Below, in pieces: positions 1-11,900 of a stretch of DNA of 64,000 bases. The notes under the pieces were generated by a model. It saw only the letters and a list, made by a program, of their open reading frames with translations. It made no database searches and had not been told where the DNA came from. Position numbers and translations under genes: made by a program. Origin of the DNA: Syngnathus acus. Its lineage: Eukaryota > Chordata > Actinopteri > Syngnathiformes > Syngnathidae. Location: assembly GCF_901709675.1 (NCBI RefSeq), contig NC_051087.1, positions 11,239,884-11,303,883 of the forward strand, in the 5' to 3' direction. Numbering within the stretch: the first letter of the stretch is position 1; each line of letters starts with the position of its first letter.

Positions 1-220
1 TTCCTTATTGTACGCTTTGTTCCCACGAGACAGTAAAAGTTAGACCCTTAGCTTTGCCCTCTCATTAAATATACATCAGATAAGTGTCGCGTTACTCTCA
101 CATCTTGCGACTCTAGTCAAGTCTCACAAACATACTACTGTATACTGTTTGTGTGCAAATGTATATATGTGAGAGATCTCAAACATGCAGAAGAAGTATC
201 ATGTTCGACCCGTTACATAC

Positions 221-2755
221 CAATTGTAGTTCTTGATTGGACACTTGGAGTTGCTGCGTGTGCTGGTGGGTAACTACGATTTGATCCTATGATGAGGAAA
301 ACAATTTGTTATTATCGTAAAGTACCCAACACAATGGCTATGAATGTCATTGTATGAGGTATACCTTGAGTTGCTGTTCTTTAGCATTAGTGCTCTGCTT
401 ATCAGTGAGACTCTTCTGGTAGAACTCCTGAAGGCGATCAAGCTCAAGTGCTGCTGTCTGCCACAACTCCATGGCCTGCATCCGCTCCTATTCAAATACA
501 TAAAACACATTCAAAACTATTACTACTGAGTACTATGCTGAGTATCAGCTAAAAAGGAATACAGTCATTCACATCATTGTTTAAAAAGTTAAAGCTGAAT
601 TTAACAGGAATGTGTCAAACACGGTATGTTGCAATTTGTTCAATTGCTACAGGTAGGTCAGAGTATAAAATGCACCAACAGGTCAAAACGTATTCGTTTT
701 TGTATGAGGAAGCTAAAAGCAGGCGGTTGGACAAAAAAAAAAAAAACAGGCAAAACATTGTTGCTACTTAAAACAGGAAATATATAAAAAGTACACGTGA
801 TAGTTTTGGGACCTGTTCCGAAAGCTTGATTTGTTCTTGGAGGTTTTCAACGACTGCTTCCTTCTCCACTGTGCTTATCTCCACTCCAGAAATCTTTGAG
901 GGTGATTGAAGCTGCTTCTCAACTGATTCCCTGAGTTCTGCATGCAGCCTGAAATAAAATCCAAACATTTACTAACTACTTCTCTAGATTACAATCAAAT
1001 ATAATACAATATTAGTATTGTCACGTAAACATTGTTAAACAACAATTGAAATGCTACAATGTAATGGAGAATACCTATATATTATGAAGTACACACACAC
1101 ACACACACGATGCACCTCATCTTAATTTTGAGCTTTGTGGCAATGGCTGGGAATACTTATGTACATGTTCTTTTTTTTATTATTATTTTAATACATTCAC
1201 TATCTTTTTTCATATTGTCATTATGGAGTGTTGTATGTAGAATTATAAGGGGAAAATCAATTTATTCCATTTTGGAATAAGGCTGTAACCTAAAATGTGG
1301 AGAGAGAAAAACAAAAAAAACAAACAAAAAAACGAAGCTCTGTGAATCATTTTTGGGTGCACTCTATCAGACACCAACAAATCCCAGATACCTTTCATTT
1401 TCCTGGACAACAGTCGCCAACCTTTCTTTGACATCTGTCATTGACACCTGCAAACATGAATAGAGGCACATGAAGCCAAAGTATGTAAATGGATACAACC
1501 AAAAATACTTTAAATAAATGACAAGTGACAAAGAAGACATAACTCAGATTATATTGCTTTTTACACATGTCTAAGGGCCTAAGTGTGCCAATATCGGCAC
1601 ACTTAAAAATCTTGAATAAATCCCTTTAAGCATTCGACCATTCTCCTGCATGACACAGAGTTCCAAGTGTGTGGAGCTCAGTGATAGACAATGATGTGAC
1701 TAAAAATGAGAAGGGGATGTGGAAAATGAACCTCATCTTAACTGGACAAAACAGTTTATGTCAAATAACTCAAATCTAAGTGAGAGATGAGTGAACCCTA
1801 CTCGCATATGGTGTTTTTAAAAAGGTGAAAACTGCAAAGCTGTTGTGGGAGGTTCAGTAAGATACATAAAATTAGGATAATTTTCTTGAATCAGCTATAA
1901 TGTCATTTGAATTTTAGCAAATTCAAATTGGCATTTAAAAGGTACATTAAGTTTAAGCTTTTTTTTAAAAACTTTGAGTGCCTCCTTTTAATAATGACCT
2001 AATCTTGGGGGTTTTACCTGATATTTCTGCAGCTTTTGAGACATTTCATCAATGTGCTGATCATACTCGGCTATCAATGGAGCCATTATACTGTAATAAA
2101 GAATATTTGTATTAGTTGAATAGTACGTTCAAGCCATCATATGACTTACAAATCTCATTGGTGCTTTGTTGCTAAATTGTGCCTAAAATTTACAATAACA
2201 CATAACTGCAGTATCATACCTCCTATCAGAGAGCCAGGGAGCATCTCCAGGGGCCTTCTTTTCCTCGTATCTCTAGAGAGAGAGAGAGAGAGGGGGGAGG
2301 GGGGGGGGGGGGGAGGGGGGGGTTGCAAAGTCATATCATTCAGTCAGAATTCAAGGATTTGGTTGAACACATCGTATGCATCATGACACATCTCCACATT
2401 TCAGTTTTCCCTTAACCTATCCCACTTCATTGTTAACTAAATACACAATACTGTACTACAAAAATGTATGGTATAGTTTTTGTTTGGTACCTGAGATGGT
2501 TTGGTGCGTGCATGCTCCTCACGCTGATACTGGCTGAGAGATGAATTTAGCCTGCGGACTACGGACACAAATTGTTGCAGTTTGCACCTCGAAAAATATG
2601 CACACATTAATTTCTCAAATAAAATTTGTCAATGGGGAAGTTTTCTTGGTGCATGGCATCGTGCAGGTAAATAGTAAGCAGTCGAATTGTAATTAAATCA
2701 GCATGTGACTTGTTTCCCTACCTTGATCACGAAGAAATTCGACCTCCGTTTCCAT
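221..2755 (-). CDS. sclt1: SCLT1, left copy (A), exons 1-8, partial at 3' end
   Basis: Sodium channel and clathrin linker 1 is a coiled-coil protein of the centriolar distal appendages, needed for basal body docking and ciliogenesis; it is also described as linking a sodium channel to clathrin. Coding exons read leftward: 2755-2722, 2558-2491, 2272-2220, 2090-2018, 1447-1392, 948-813, 487-365 and 286-221. All have AG/GT borders and keep phase, giving 203 codons without a stop. Family matches include the start METEVEFLRDQ (human begins MAAEIDFLREQ), an APLIAEYDQH segment in exon 4, ENLQEQIKLSEQ in exon 6 and MELWQTAALELDRLQ in exon 7. Exon 8 ends QQLQVSNQELQL. Human SCLT1 is about 688 residues, so about 70% of the protein lies beyond position 1. 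The start at 2755 agrees with the human N terminus; an in-frame ATG near 2905 lies inside a transposon-derived segment. C4orf33 is divergent, 1.1 kb away. Confident identification. Confidence 0.95.
2273..2322 (-). repeat. Expanded C-run/(CT)n tract forming the exon 3 polypyrimidine tract
   Basis: On the plus strand this is a short GA repeat followed by an almost pure G run. Read in the direction of SCLT1 it becomes a long C-rich stretch plus CT repeats ending exactly at the CTCTAG acceptor of exon 3. It therefore serves as the polypyrimidine tract while being a microsatellite that is likely to vary in length. Confidence 0.8.
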
Positions 2756-3852
2756 GTTGATGATCCAGCCAAGGGCGATGGTTCTTAACCTTGTTGGAGT
2801 GAAAAATATAAATATTTTTTTTTCAAATTCAAGACAGACGTTTTTACTGGTGCACAAAATGAGCCGTGCACGAACATCAACTTGCTCAAAGAACAAAAAC
2901 AACACAATGCATGAACTCGCAACAAATTACATACCTGCAAATCAGTGTGCCTTTGCGAAACCAGTTCAGATATGCGTCGTCACGAATTTACACGATAAAT
3001 CAAGCGTGTTCGGACCTCCGCATTGGAGGCTCTGCCGAATCCCTGAGACCGACTCACCGAACCCCAAGGGTTCGATCGAACCCAGGTTAATAACCACTCG
3101 CCTAGGCGGAAGCAAATGTAAAAATATCATGCTAGCGCGTCAAACAGACGCAGAAACCAAATCAGCATTGGTTTTGCTCCTGGAAAATTAAGCATGGCTG
3201 GCGTTGCACAGTATCAGCATTGAAAGAAAAGGAGAAAAAGGCTGTAACAAGCTGATCGAGAGAGAAGACTAAGGTTATATAATGCTTCTTTTACAGGAGA
3301 TTACCACAAGAAGCGAGCTAATAAATGTCCGTTAGCACTGAGTCAGGTATTTAAAACAACAATTATATTCAGTGGTTAAAGATATGAAAAACGATTCAAT
3401 TTAATAGTTTACGTTTGACAACTGTCTGTATTATTAAATTATAATAAAACGAAGGCATTACTTGAATAATCGAGTTGCGCCGTCCGTTTTGAAGAAAACA
3501 AACAGCAGCCAATGACAGCTAAGCTGTGCGGTGCAAAATAGTTCCGATGTGTACAATTTAGCAAACGAAATAGTTCCGCTTTCAGAAATAAGGAAGTCCA
3601 TTGACTGCTGATGTCATTTTGATCAACTCGACTGTTGACAAGTACGGGTCCGAAACCATTCTTGGGTTAGGTTTGCTTATTACCTAAGTTTGATTTACGA
3701 GTTTGATAACACGTGAATGTCAGAACTCCGTTAAACATTAACCTAATATAATAACGCATTGCGTAAAATGATTAATGACAGGAAGGTGAAAAGTTGAAGT
3801 GTTTAAGAAAGCAGTATGCGATGCTTATCGTTTAGTCTCTTGGAAGGACAAT
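2756..3852. promoter_or_regulatory. Divergent promoter interval between SCLT1-A and C4orf33
   Basis: The two start codons face away from each other across about 1.1 kb, so this interval must hold the 5' leaders and probably a shared promoter. About 325 bp next to SCLT1 is transposon-derived (2775-3099). The remaining ~750 bp is unique-looking and moderately AT-rich, with no TATA box that I would defend. Assignment as a promoter is inferred from gene layout. Confidence 0.55.
2775..3099. mobile_element. hAT-like MITE in the SCLT1-A leader
   Basis: The left end reads GATGGTTCTTAACC and the right end GGTTAATAACCACTC, which together form a terminal inverted repeat of the CAGTGGTTCTTAACC type. Flanking 8-mers (gccaaggg and gcctaggc) match at 6 of 8 bases, fitting an aged hAT-type 8-bp target duplication. 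A related copy lies at 51712-51934 and shares long near-identical stretches. There is no transposase. The element starts 19 bp upstream of the SCLT1-A start codon. Confidence 0.7.
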
Positions 3853-5057
3853 ATGGGGTTAGTTCGTGGACTGCAGTTTGTGACAGTCATTTGCATGACA
3901 TTGAGTTGTGATTCTCTGTAAGTCGATATTTATAATTTTCTAAACTGGGGCCAGATAGAACCTTACAGTCCTTGTATACAATTCTACTTACAGGCCGAAT
4001 ATGCAAGCAGAGTTTGAGATCCTGCACACTTGGGACAGCAATCCTGTGAATCATGACCCCATCAGGATCATCTTCTCTCCTGGTGTTGAAGGGCTAAAAA
4101 TGAAGACTTTTGCTCCCTTTTTCAATGACCCAGAGGCCCCAGCTGGAGCACCTGGCCAGCCATTCCCTGGGCTCTGGAACTATGAAGGTGGGTGATTGGA
4201 GCTCAGATGAAGGTGTATTTGGGAAGACCAAACAACTGTATCATGAAAACATGTGGTATGAGATTTTGTATGCATTCATTTGATTGTCTTTTGAAGTCTG
4301 GTGCTAAAAATGTCAATATTTCCCTTTTACTTTATCAGTTGTTGAGTCCTTCTTTCTCGATAGTACTACAGACAATTACTTAGAGGTGGAGATTTGTCCG
4401 TAAGTAAAATTTAATTTGTTTTAATATTGGACACATCAATGGGCATCTAATAAATGTAGTTATACTGAAACTTCCACTTTTATCTTGCGCCGCTTTCTAT
4501 TATTTCACTTCAGACATGGTCAGCATTTGGTATTACTGCTGTCAGGGGTTGGCCAAGCGTTCCAGGTAGGCAGATGTAATCGAAGTAATCAACAGATCCA
4601 TAAAGGGTTATTAATATGCTTTAGTGTGGCGTAAAATGTCCCTTGTACCCACTTTCAGCAAGAACTGCCGCTGGTTTTTAATGCGACAGTCATCGGAGAC
4701 AAATGGATGGGTGAGGCTCTCCTTCCCTGGATTTATTTTCCTCCCAATGTGAACAAGATGAACTCTTATGCTATTCATGGCTCCGGAGAGATGCGCACAT
4801 ACGAAGCACTCTACTCCATCCCCCGTGATGAGATAGTCGAAGGACAGAAGCCAAATTTGTAAGTACACTCGTTGCAAAACTATTATTTTCTCTTGCAGCT
4901 AATTAGAACATAAATGTTTACAACGTTGTGCATTACATTTTATGTTCTTTTTCCTGTTAGCCATGCCCTGAAGTATTTTGGCAATTTCCGACTGCAAAGT
5001 ATCATGGGGGATGGCTGGGAGCAGCCAGAGTCTGATCTCTGGAAGGGAAAACGCTGA
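3853..5057 (+). CDS. c4orf33: C4orf33 homologue, UPF0462 family
   Basis: Six exons: 3853-3917, 3994-4187, 4339-4399, 4514-4565, 4659-4858 and 4961-5057. All have GT/AG borders and consistent phase, with stop TGA at 5055. Recognisable UPF0462 stretches are [63 protein letters not shown] and WEQPESDLW. The family's biochemical role is unknown to me. Starting at the internal ATG at 4001 gives 198 residues, very close to the human 199, and aligns with the human start, so 4001 is the conservative start. The upstream ATG at 3853 has a good context (A at -3, G at +4) and would add a 24-residue hydrophobic, signal-peptide-like leader (222 residues in all). It is divergent from SCLT1-A and convergent with SCLT1-B. 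Identity is certain; the start is not. Confidence 0.95.
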
Positions 5058-5981
5058 GCAGCTCACTAACTCGTTTGTCCTATTTCTCACTTTTTTTTTT
5101 TTTTTTTTTTTAAATACTTGCGTTTAACTGCGGCATTTGTGTGTGTTGTCACGAATGTGGAAACATGTCTTTCAGTAATTTGTGTCAGTGATTTTGGCAT
5201 AGTCATATGATGGAATTTAACAAAGTGTATTTCATGCCTTTCTGGATTTTCGTACATTTTTTTTTATTTAATTCCCTTTCTGATTTTGTGATGTTTGTAC
5301 ATGTATGAATGGACTGGTTCAGTAATAACTTAAAGATTGGAAAACAATTGTGGCAAATCAATAAACATACATTTTATATTGCATACCTCTGGTGTTTGTA
5401 TTTTTTTTATAGTTCATTGTGAATGTTCTAAAGACAAACGAGTCACTGATAAGAGTTCAGAGGAATCAAGACTGGCCCTTCATCCCTGGGATGCCATACC
5501 GGAGCTGTCAGGAAAAGAACAGAATTAACATCAATTCTATTTGCACATACATAGTTAGAAGGAAAGGTTTAAGGTTGATGACTCACAAAAAAGCAAGCAA
5601 AGTACCTATCCAAGAGCTAATTGGGAACTGCTGTCAGCCTACCGAGAGTAAAGTTCATAAAAAAATTATTTTCCAAGAACAGCTGTCTGGTGTCAACCAA
5701 AAGGGTTCACTTATTTTTTTCTTTTAACAGTACTTGAATACTAAAGATCATGACATGCACACGTTCATGTTTGTTAGAAACGTTAAACATATGTACAGTG
5801 TATAGAATGTCGTGCCAACTAGTGTTGAATTAAGAGAATGCACCAATCATGAACACTGCACTCCGTGTGTATTTTGAAGCACACACGCTATGAGGACACA
5901 GAGCGATGTCACAAGCCGACCAACAATTTCTTCAGCAGAGGCCATAGGTCATCATTATCACTACAATATGCTGCTCAGTCG
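5058..5981. other. Convergent 3' interval between C4orf33 and SCLT1-B
   Basis: About 0.92 kb separates the two stop codons, which face each other. It holds the C4orf33 3' UTR and the presumed SCLT1-B 3' UTR. The first canonical minus-strand AATAAA downstream of the SCLT1-B stop is at 5268-5263, inside the C4orf33 3' UTR, so the two transcripts could overlap tail to tail. No further gene is seen. Confidence 0.5.
5360..5365 (+). terminator. Polyadenylation signal of C4orf33
   Basis: A canonical AATAAA lies 303 bp downstream of the C4orf33 stop and is followed within ~30-45 bp by a GT/T-rich stretch, the usual layout of a vertebrate cleavage site. It implies a 3' UTR of roughly 320-340 bp containing a T run near 5090-5111. 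Confidence 0.65.
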
Positions 5982-8900
5982 TCACACCTGTTGTGAAGGT
6001 AGAGTTTGTTGCTCAACTTCAGTTAGTCGTCTCTGGAGGCGACTGGCTTTCTCTCGGAATACAGCCAGCTGTCTCTCATACTGAACAAACAGAATATGTA
6101 AAAATACTGTTACAGTATTGGTTTCTCTTCACGTGAAAAATACCAGACAGTGAATTCTGATGATCCTGTATGATAATCCTACACATGCATTAGTGGCAGT
6201 GGAAGTTGATAAATTATATATTACAGATGCTGTTTATCATATTTCGACTCATAAGGTAGCTAGAGCCTCAGATGAGAGTTGTGTGCTTACTGGACTGGAC
6301 AGCACAAGGTCACACAAAGAATTCATGCTGACATTGACTTCAAAATCTGTGAGAAATTTAGAGTAACATTTATTTTGGGGAAGGTGGGAGGAAGCTGAAA
6401 CACCACGACCATATCATTATCCTCCGCCTCATTTTTTCACAAACCTCCACAATAGTATCGTTATTTTTTGACAGCTGGATTTCATACTCATGTGAACGCT
6501 GTTGGTGTAGATCCAATTCTTCTCTGAAAAAACAAACAAAACAAAAACAAAAGAAAATCACGCACATATATTTTGTAATTGTTGTTAAACAGTTGCCATG
6601 ACAAGAATGTCATCAAAATTGAGATATTTCTTGACCCTTTAAAAAGTCTAGTCTCAAATCACATTTCTCTATTCGTGTCTATTCTTTTCAATCTGCTGTT
6701 TTTTAGTTCTCACGTGAGAGTTTTAATTCTGGATTCCAAAGCCTGGGCCATGTTTGACGCCTCCACTTTCCAGCGCTGGATACTTTTCTGCTGTGCTGTC
6801 AGAAGGCGCATCAGATCAGCACTTGAGCTGCGACTGTGCTCCTCCAGGTCACTCATCTGTCCTTTTAGTGTTTTCTCCTTAATGCTGTACTCTTGCATCA
6901 TCTGTGTAATCTAGGAAAGTGTAGAATCCTCCTAAGTCTATTTTTTCCTTTTTTAAAAAAACAACAACTAGCTATTAACATTTTATCTCTCGCCAGTGTC
7001 CCAATAAGTTGGACAGGTATCTATGCAAATGTAGAGTACTAGGTAAAATGAATATGACAAAGAAGCACCGGTTCTCTGCTTGCTTTGGATGATCTGTACT
7101 CTCTTCTCAGTGGCACATATTTTCTTAAATTCTCACATTTACCTGTTGTTTGGCCTTCTTTTGGACTTGCAAAGAAGCCTTCCGCAGCTCATCCATCTCC
7201 CTGCGGAACTGAACATTCTCCTGTTGCAACTGGAGTCGCTCATCACTGATTCTGCCACAGTCCTCTCTTGCTGCATCCAAACAGCCCTTTAGCTGTTGCA
7301 CTTCTTCCTGGCGTCGGGATAACTCCTCACTGTAGCTAAAGATCGAAATATGCAAACATGAAAGATAATAATACGACGTAATTTTCTATGCATTTCGCAG
7401 CTGTTGTCTTTGAGCGGCTCTGGTTTGTACTGTGATTATTAACAACATGATATAACCATCGACTGGCTTTAAAAGCAGTGAATATATGACTGATCCACCT
7501 ACTCCGCTTCCAACTTTTTTAGTTTGCTTTGGGTACTTTCTAAAATGATGCTCATTTCATCCCTCATCCGCTCTGCCTTTAGACACCTATGGTGAAAGTC
7601 ATCAATCTTCCGAAGCTCATCGTCTACCTTGCACTTGGTCATCTTAAATGAAAAAACAAACAAACAATTAATCATTGCGTAAGAGTCGTGCATTATAAAA
7701 CATCGAAAAGACTTTGGATCTGGATTGAGCTGTTTCTTGTACTATAGTTAAACATCTACCTTTGCCATTCCCTCTTCAAAAGCTTTTCTCTCTCGCTTTG
7801 ACCTCTCAATCTGAGACTGTTTGTCCACACACTCCTACAACAAAAAGAGGAAGTGGAGTGGAACATCAATATTGCAAGTTAAACTAGGTGTTGGAAAACA
7901 AATGGTTCGAATGAATGAAATGTATGCATTGTGATTTGAAGAGGAATTTGTTGTAAGGAGGGTAAAAACTTACCATTTGCAATAGAGACAATTCTTCAGC
8001 CATACTTTGCATTTCAGTGTTGCACTGCTGACGAATATTATCCAGCTGTTAAAAAAAGTACAGTTCTGTCAGTGCGGCAAATTTAGTGTATCATAATGTT
8101 GTGAGCTCTTAACAGACTATTATCACCAATACAATACCACACAAACAAGAATAAAACAAACAAAGTGCAAACAACATGCATGGCGAGGATGCACTCTTGG
8201 CTGCTGTGCCCAGATTTTGACAGTACTGTAAAATGGTTTGAGTGTCATCTGAAGATGGTTAGAGAGAAAGTACTATATTTAAGTTTATTGTATGACAGCA
8301 TGTGGTGTTGAGCAGAGGTAGGCATTCCGTCTCAGGTACGAAAACGGTCCATTCCGGATGGATGCCAATTTTGCAGACGGACAAGAGACGGACTGAAGAT
8401 GGATGGAAGAGAGTAGCGTCGTTTCCTGTAATCATCGCTATTCAGGTTAAGTGCTGACAAAACTTTATCTTGCATGTGTAATCCGTACGTTCAAGCCAAA
8501 TGTGAATGTTAAAGAGAGAAATAAAAGTGACTTTTCATGCAGGAGGGGGCAAAGGGAAACTCAAGTAAAGTGCTTCCTTCCCACAAATGACATTCTCTAC
8601 CTCTTTATTGAAGCAAAGAGCAGCGTCCTTGATCAACTGTTGGAAGGCCTTTTTTGTCTTCTCTAGCTCCTCCCTCAACTGCTTTGCTCTTAACTGAGCC
8701 TGAGGAAAATAAATGGAGGGTCAGCAGGTTAGAGTGTTTATGCTTGTACCAAAGTCAGATTCAAGTTTCCCAAGCTCCTCCTCTTCTACATCTGATATTG
8801 AAAGTAGTGTTTTCTTTCGTTTTGTTTTATAGGAAAAGTCTGGTTAGCCCATACGGGTTTAGGTTAGCCCATACTCATTAAATAACATTTTAATCATCAC

Positions 8901-11900
8901 TCATGATTGCTTACTTATTGATTACAGATTACAGACAGCCAACGAGGTTTATTTCGTCTGCCAGTAAGTTATGTTTGAGTTTTTTTTTCTCCTTTATGGT
9001 AATTGTGTTTGTATGTCTATTTTTTGCTGTTGTTTTCATGATAGACTTAACCTATCATTTGTCAAGCTGTTTTCATGTTAGACTTAACCTATCATTTGTC
9101 AAGCAACAATAAATTCATTAAAACAGTCATTAAAACAGTTGTATAAGTAGCATCGACAAATGTACAAGTCCTTTAACTTTTTTTTGGAGTAAATAAATAC
9201 TCTATTATCTATATCTATTATTGCACACTGTCGGGACACGGTGGTTGGGAACCAATCATCTCGGAGACACAGGTAGGAAGATCAACACAATGGCTATTTA
9301 ATTTTCATGGCCACTCATTGCCAAACAGTGTTCATACAATAACTACATCATAGCTGCTCCAATGGCCACTGAAAAAAAATGGTATACTTAAGTGACACCA
9401 AATAGGCTGTTTAAATTTAAGGCACACACTATGTCTATTATAACTAAAATACTCTGCTAGTAAACACATTTCAAGTGAAGAAATAATGCAATCTGGTGGG
9501 GCTTTTCTCAACAATACAAATGAAAGAACAGTCTCTACTTTATAATTGGAAGTACTAAATACATATGTACCTCTTCCTTCTGCAATGTTGCTTCCTCAGC
9601 CATCTCAACACACTCTCGCACTTTGTCCAGACCCTCATACTTCTCCTGTTCTAAAGTAGAACAACGGGCCTTTAGGTTCGCTGCTGTATTCTCCCACATA
9701 GCTTGATCTTTGAGTGCAGTCTCTGCCTCCTGACATGCAACTTTTATTCTGAGCAATTATAAACATCAAGAGCCGATGAGAAAATCTGCAAAATTACTTC
9801 CCCATACATTAAATGTTTGTGAATAAAACCCTTTCTTTCCATAATCACCTGGTCTCTTGCTGGCTGATGGTTGTCTGAAGGTGCTGGATTTGTTTCTGTG
9901 CTGCTTCCTCTCTCCTCTGAGCCTCTGCTTCATCTTCTTCCTAAACACGCATGGTATTTACAAATTACCACATCTGAAAAATTAGTATTTATAAAATAGT
10001 TGTTTGAACTTCTACTCTGATAATGTGAAACTCTCCATGTCCATCCTATGCCAACTACTACATTTCACCTGTCTCTTTAGCTGGTGCTGAACAGACTGGA
10101 GCTGTTTGGTCATCTCATCCACTTTGACTATGGCTGTTCTCAGATCAGATTTGGTTGTTCTATCACACAAGTGACATCCAACATTCGCTCGTCAGGCCTT
10201 ATATGATGTGTATATATAAATATCTACAAAAAATATAATGTATAATGCGGCGTTTAGATGAGAAACAATAATTATCCATCCATTCTGTATTTTACTTTTT
10301 CTCATTATGGTTGCAGGTGACCTGGAGCCTAACAGCTGACTAGACAAAAGACAGGGTACAACCTGCACTGGTTGTCAGCTAATTGCAGGGCAAAATAATT
10401 AATCTGGGTGTATTTGCGACATTAAAAGTGTATTTTGGTTTTCAGAATACATGTTGCAACAGCTACATTGAATCAAAAGTTTAGTTACCTGAGCTGGGTT
10501 TGTAAGTTCTCTACCTCTGTGCTGTCTTCCGCCATTGTCTTTGGAAAATTACGGTTGGTCTGTGAGTGACAAAAAATACACAACTGCCATTAGTGTGGCA
10601 TGCTTGCAAAAATACATTTTTACATGGATGGATAAGTATCCATTCATTTTTTGTATTGCATATATTGTTAAGAGTTCCAAGGGGGCGGGAACCTGTGCGA
10701 CCTGACTGAGTGAAAAAGGGTGACTATACCCTGGACTCAATCAGCGAGTGATTGTGAAAAGACAAATTACATGGTAGTGAGTGCACATGGTAGTGAGTGA
10801 ACGAAGTATATGACCCATATAGCCCACTTGAACTCAAAATTGACTTTATGCTACAGCTCAGGTCTGTGAACAAAAATTCTGATCAGGCTCTTGACACTTT
10901 ACCTATGCTTGTTCTGTTTAGTCACTTCCAAATAAATATATGTAGTTCCTTATTTGTTCATTGGGGCTTGTCTAACATCTGTTGGCAAAGTCCAAGCATA
11001 TGGTCAACTGTGACCTCTAAAGTGATGCCAACATTTTTAATTATAGCATAACAGATAGAGTTGGTGGTAGCGGTTGACATTTCTTCACAAGATTCGTACA
11101 GATTTCATCAAGAGGTAGCTTCAAACACTGCAGATGTATTCTCTGTGAAATCATTTTTGGAAGATACCTGACAAACGTAACAACGGTTAAAAGTCCTATT
11201 AGAAAAGGCATCAATATATCTTTCTTTTGAGCACTCTGCTGGGGTCAATTGTTAAATTGCATCCAAACTGTATATGTTAAGATGTAAATACTGGTATCAT
11301 CTGTTGTCCTGCTGCATTGGCATTGAGTCCGTTATTTAACATTGTCTGGTAGAATTCCTGTAGATAGTCAAGTTCCTGTACAGCTGTCTGCCATAACTCT
11401 GTGACCTGCATCCGTTCCTTTCAAATACATAAAATATACTGATTATACATTCTAAGCAATTAACACATGCGGTTGTTAAAGACACATTTTACAATTGACA
11501 ACCAAGACTTTCATTTGTAAACGTGGAACTTCCAACATAAATCATAAACTATGGATGATTATGTTAAACATGTAATCCTTGAAACTATTTTACATCATTT
11601 TAATGTAGATAATGTGAGGAAAAACCTCTCAGGTAATGGATAGATGGATGGATGTAAAAGAGACTACAGTATATTATCCACTGAAGTTCGGTCTTTCTTC
11701 GAACCCAACCAAATATTTTACTGTACATGATGTGAATACATATATTGCATGCACTAATACGGGCGCAATTAACTCAATTAACTTAAACACATGCAGACCT
11801 GCTTAAAAAGTTGGACTTGAGCTTCATAGTTATTTATCATTCTGTTCTCCTCTATGTTACCCTCCGCTCCTGAAGTCAATGGGAGCATCTGAAGCTTATT

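Noticed and set aside
2141-2386. Plus-strand frame with a Gly run
   Set aside because: It is the shadow of SCLT1-A exon 3 and the adjacent G run on the opposite strand.
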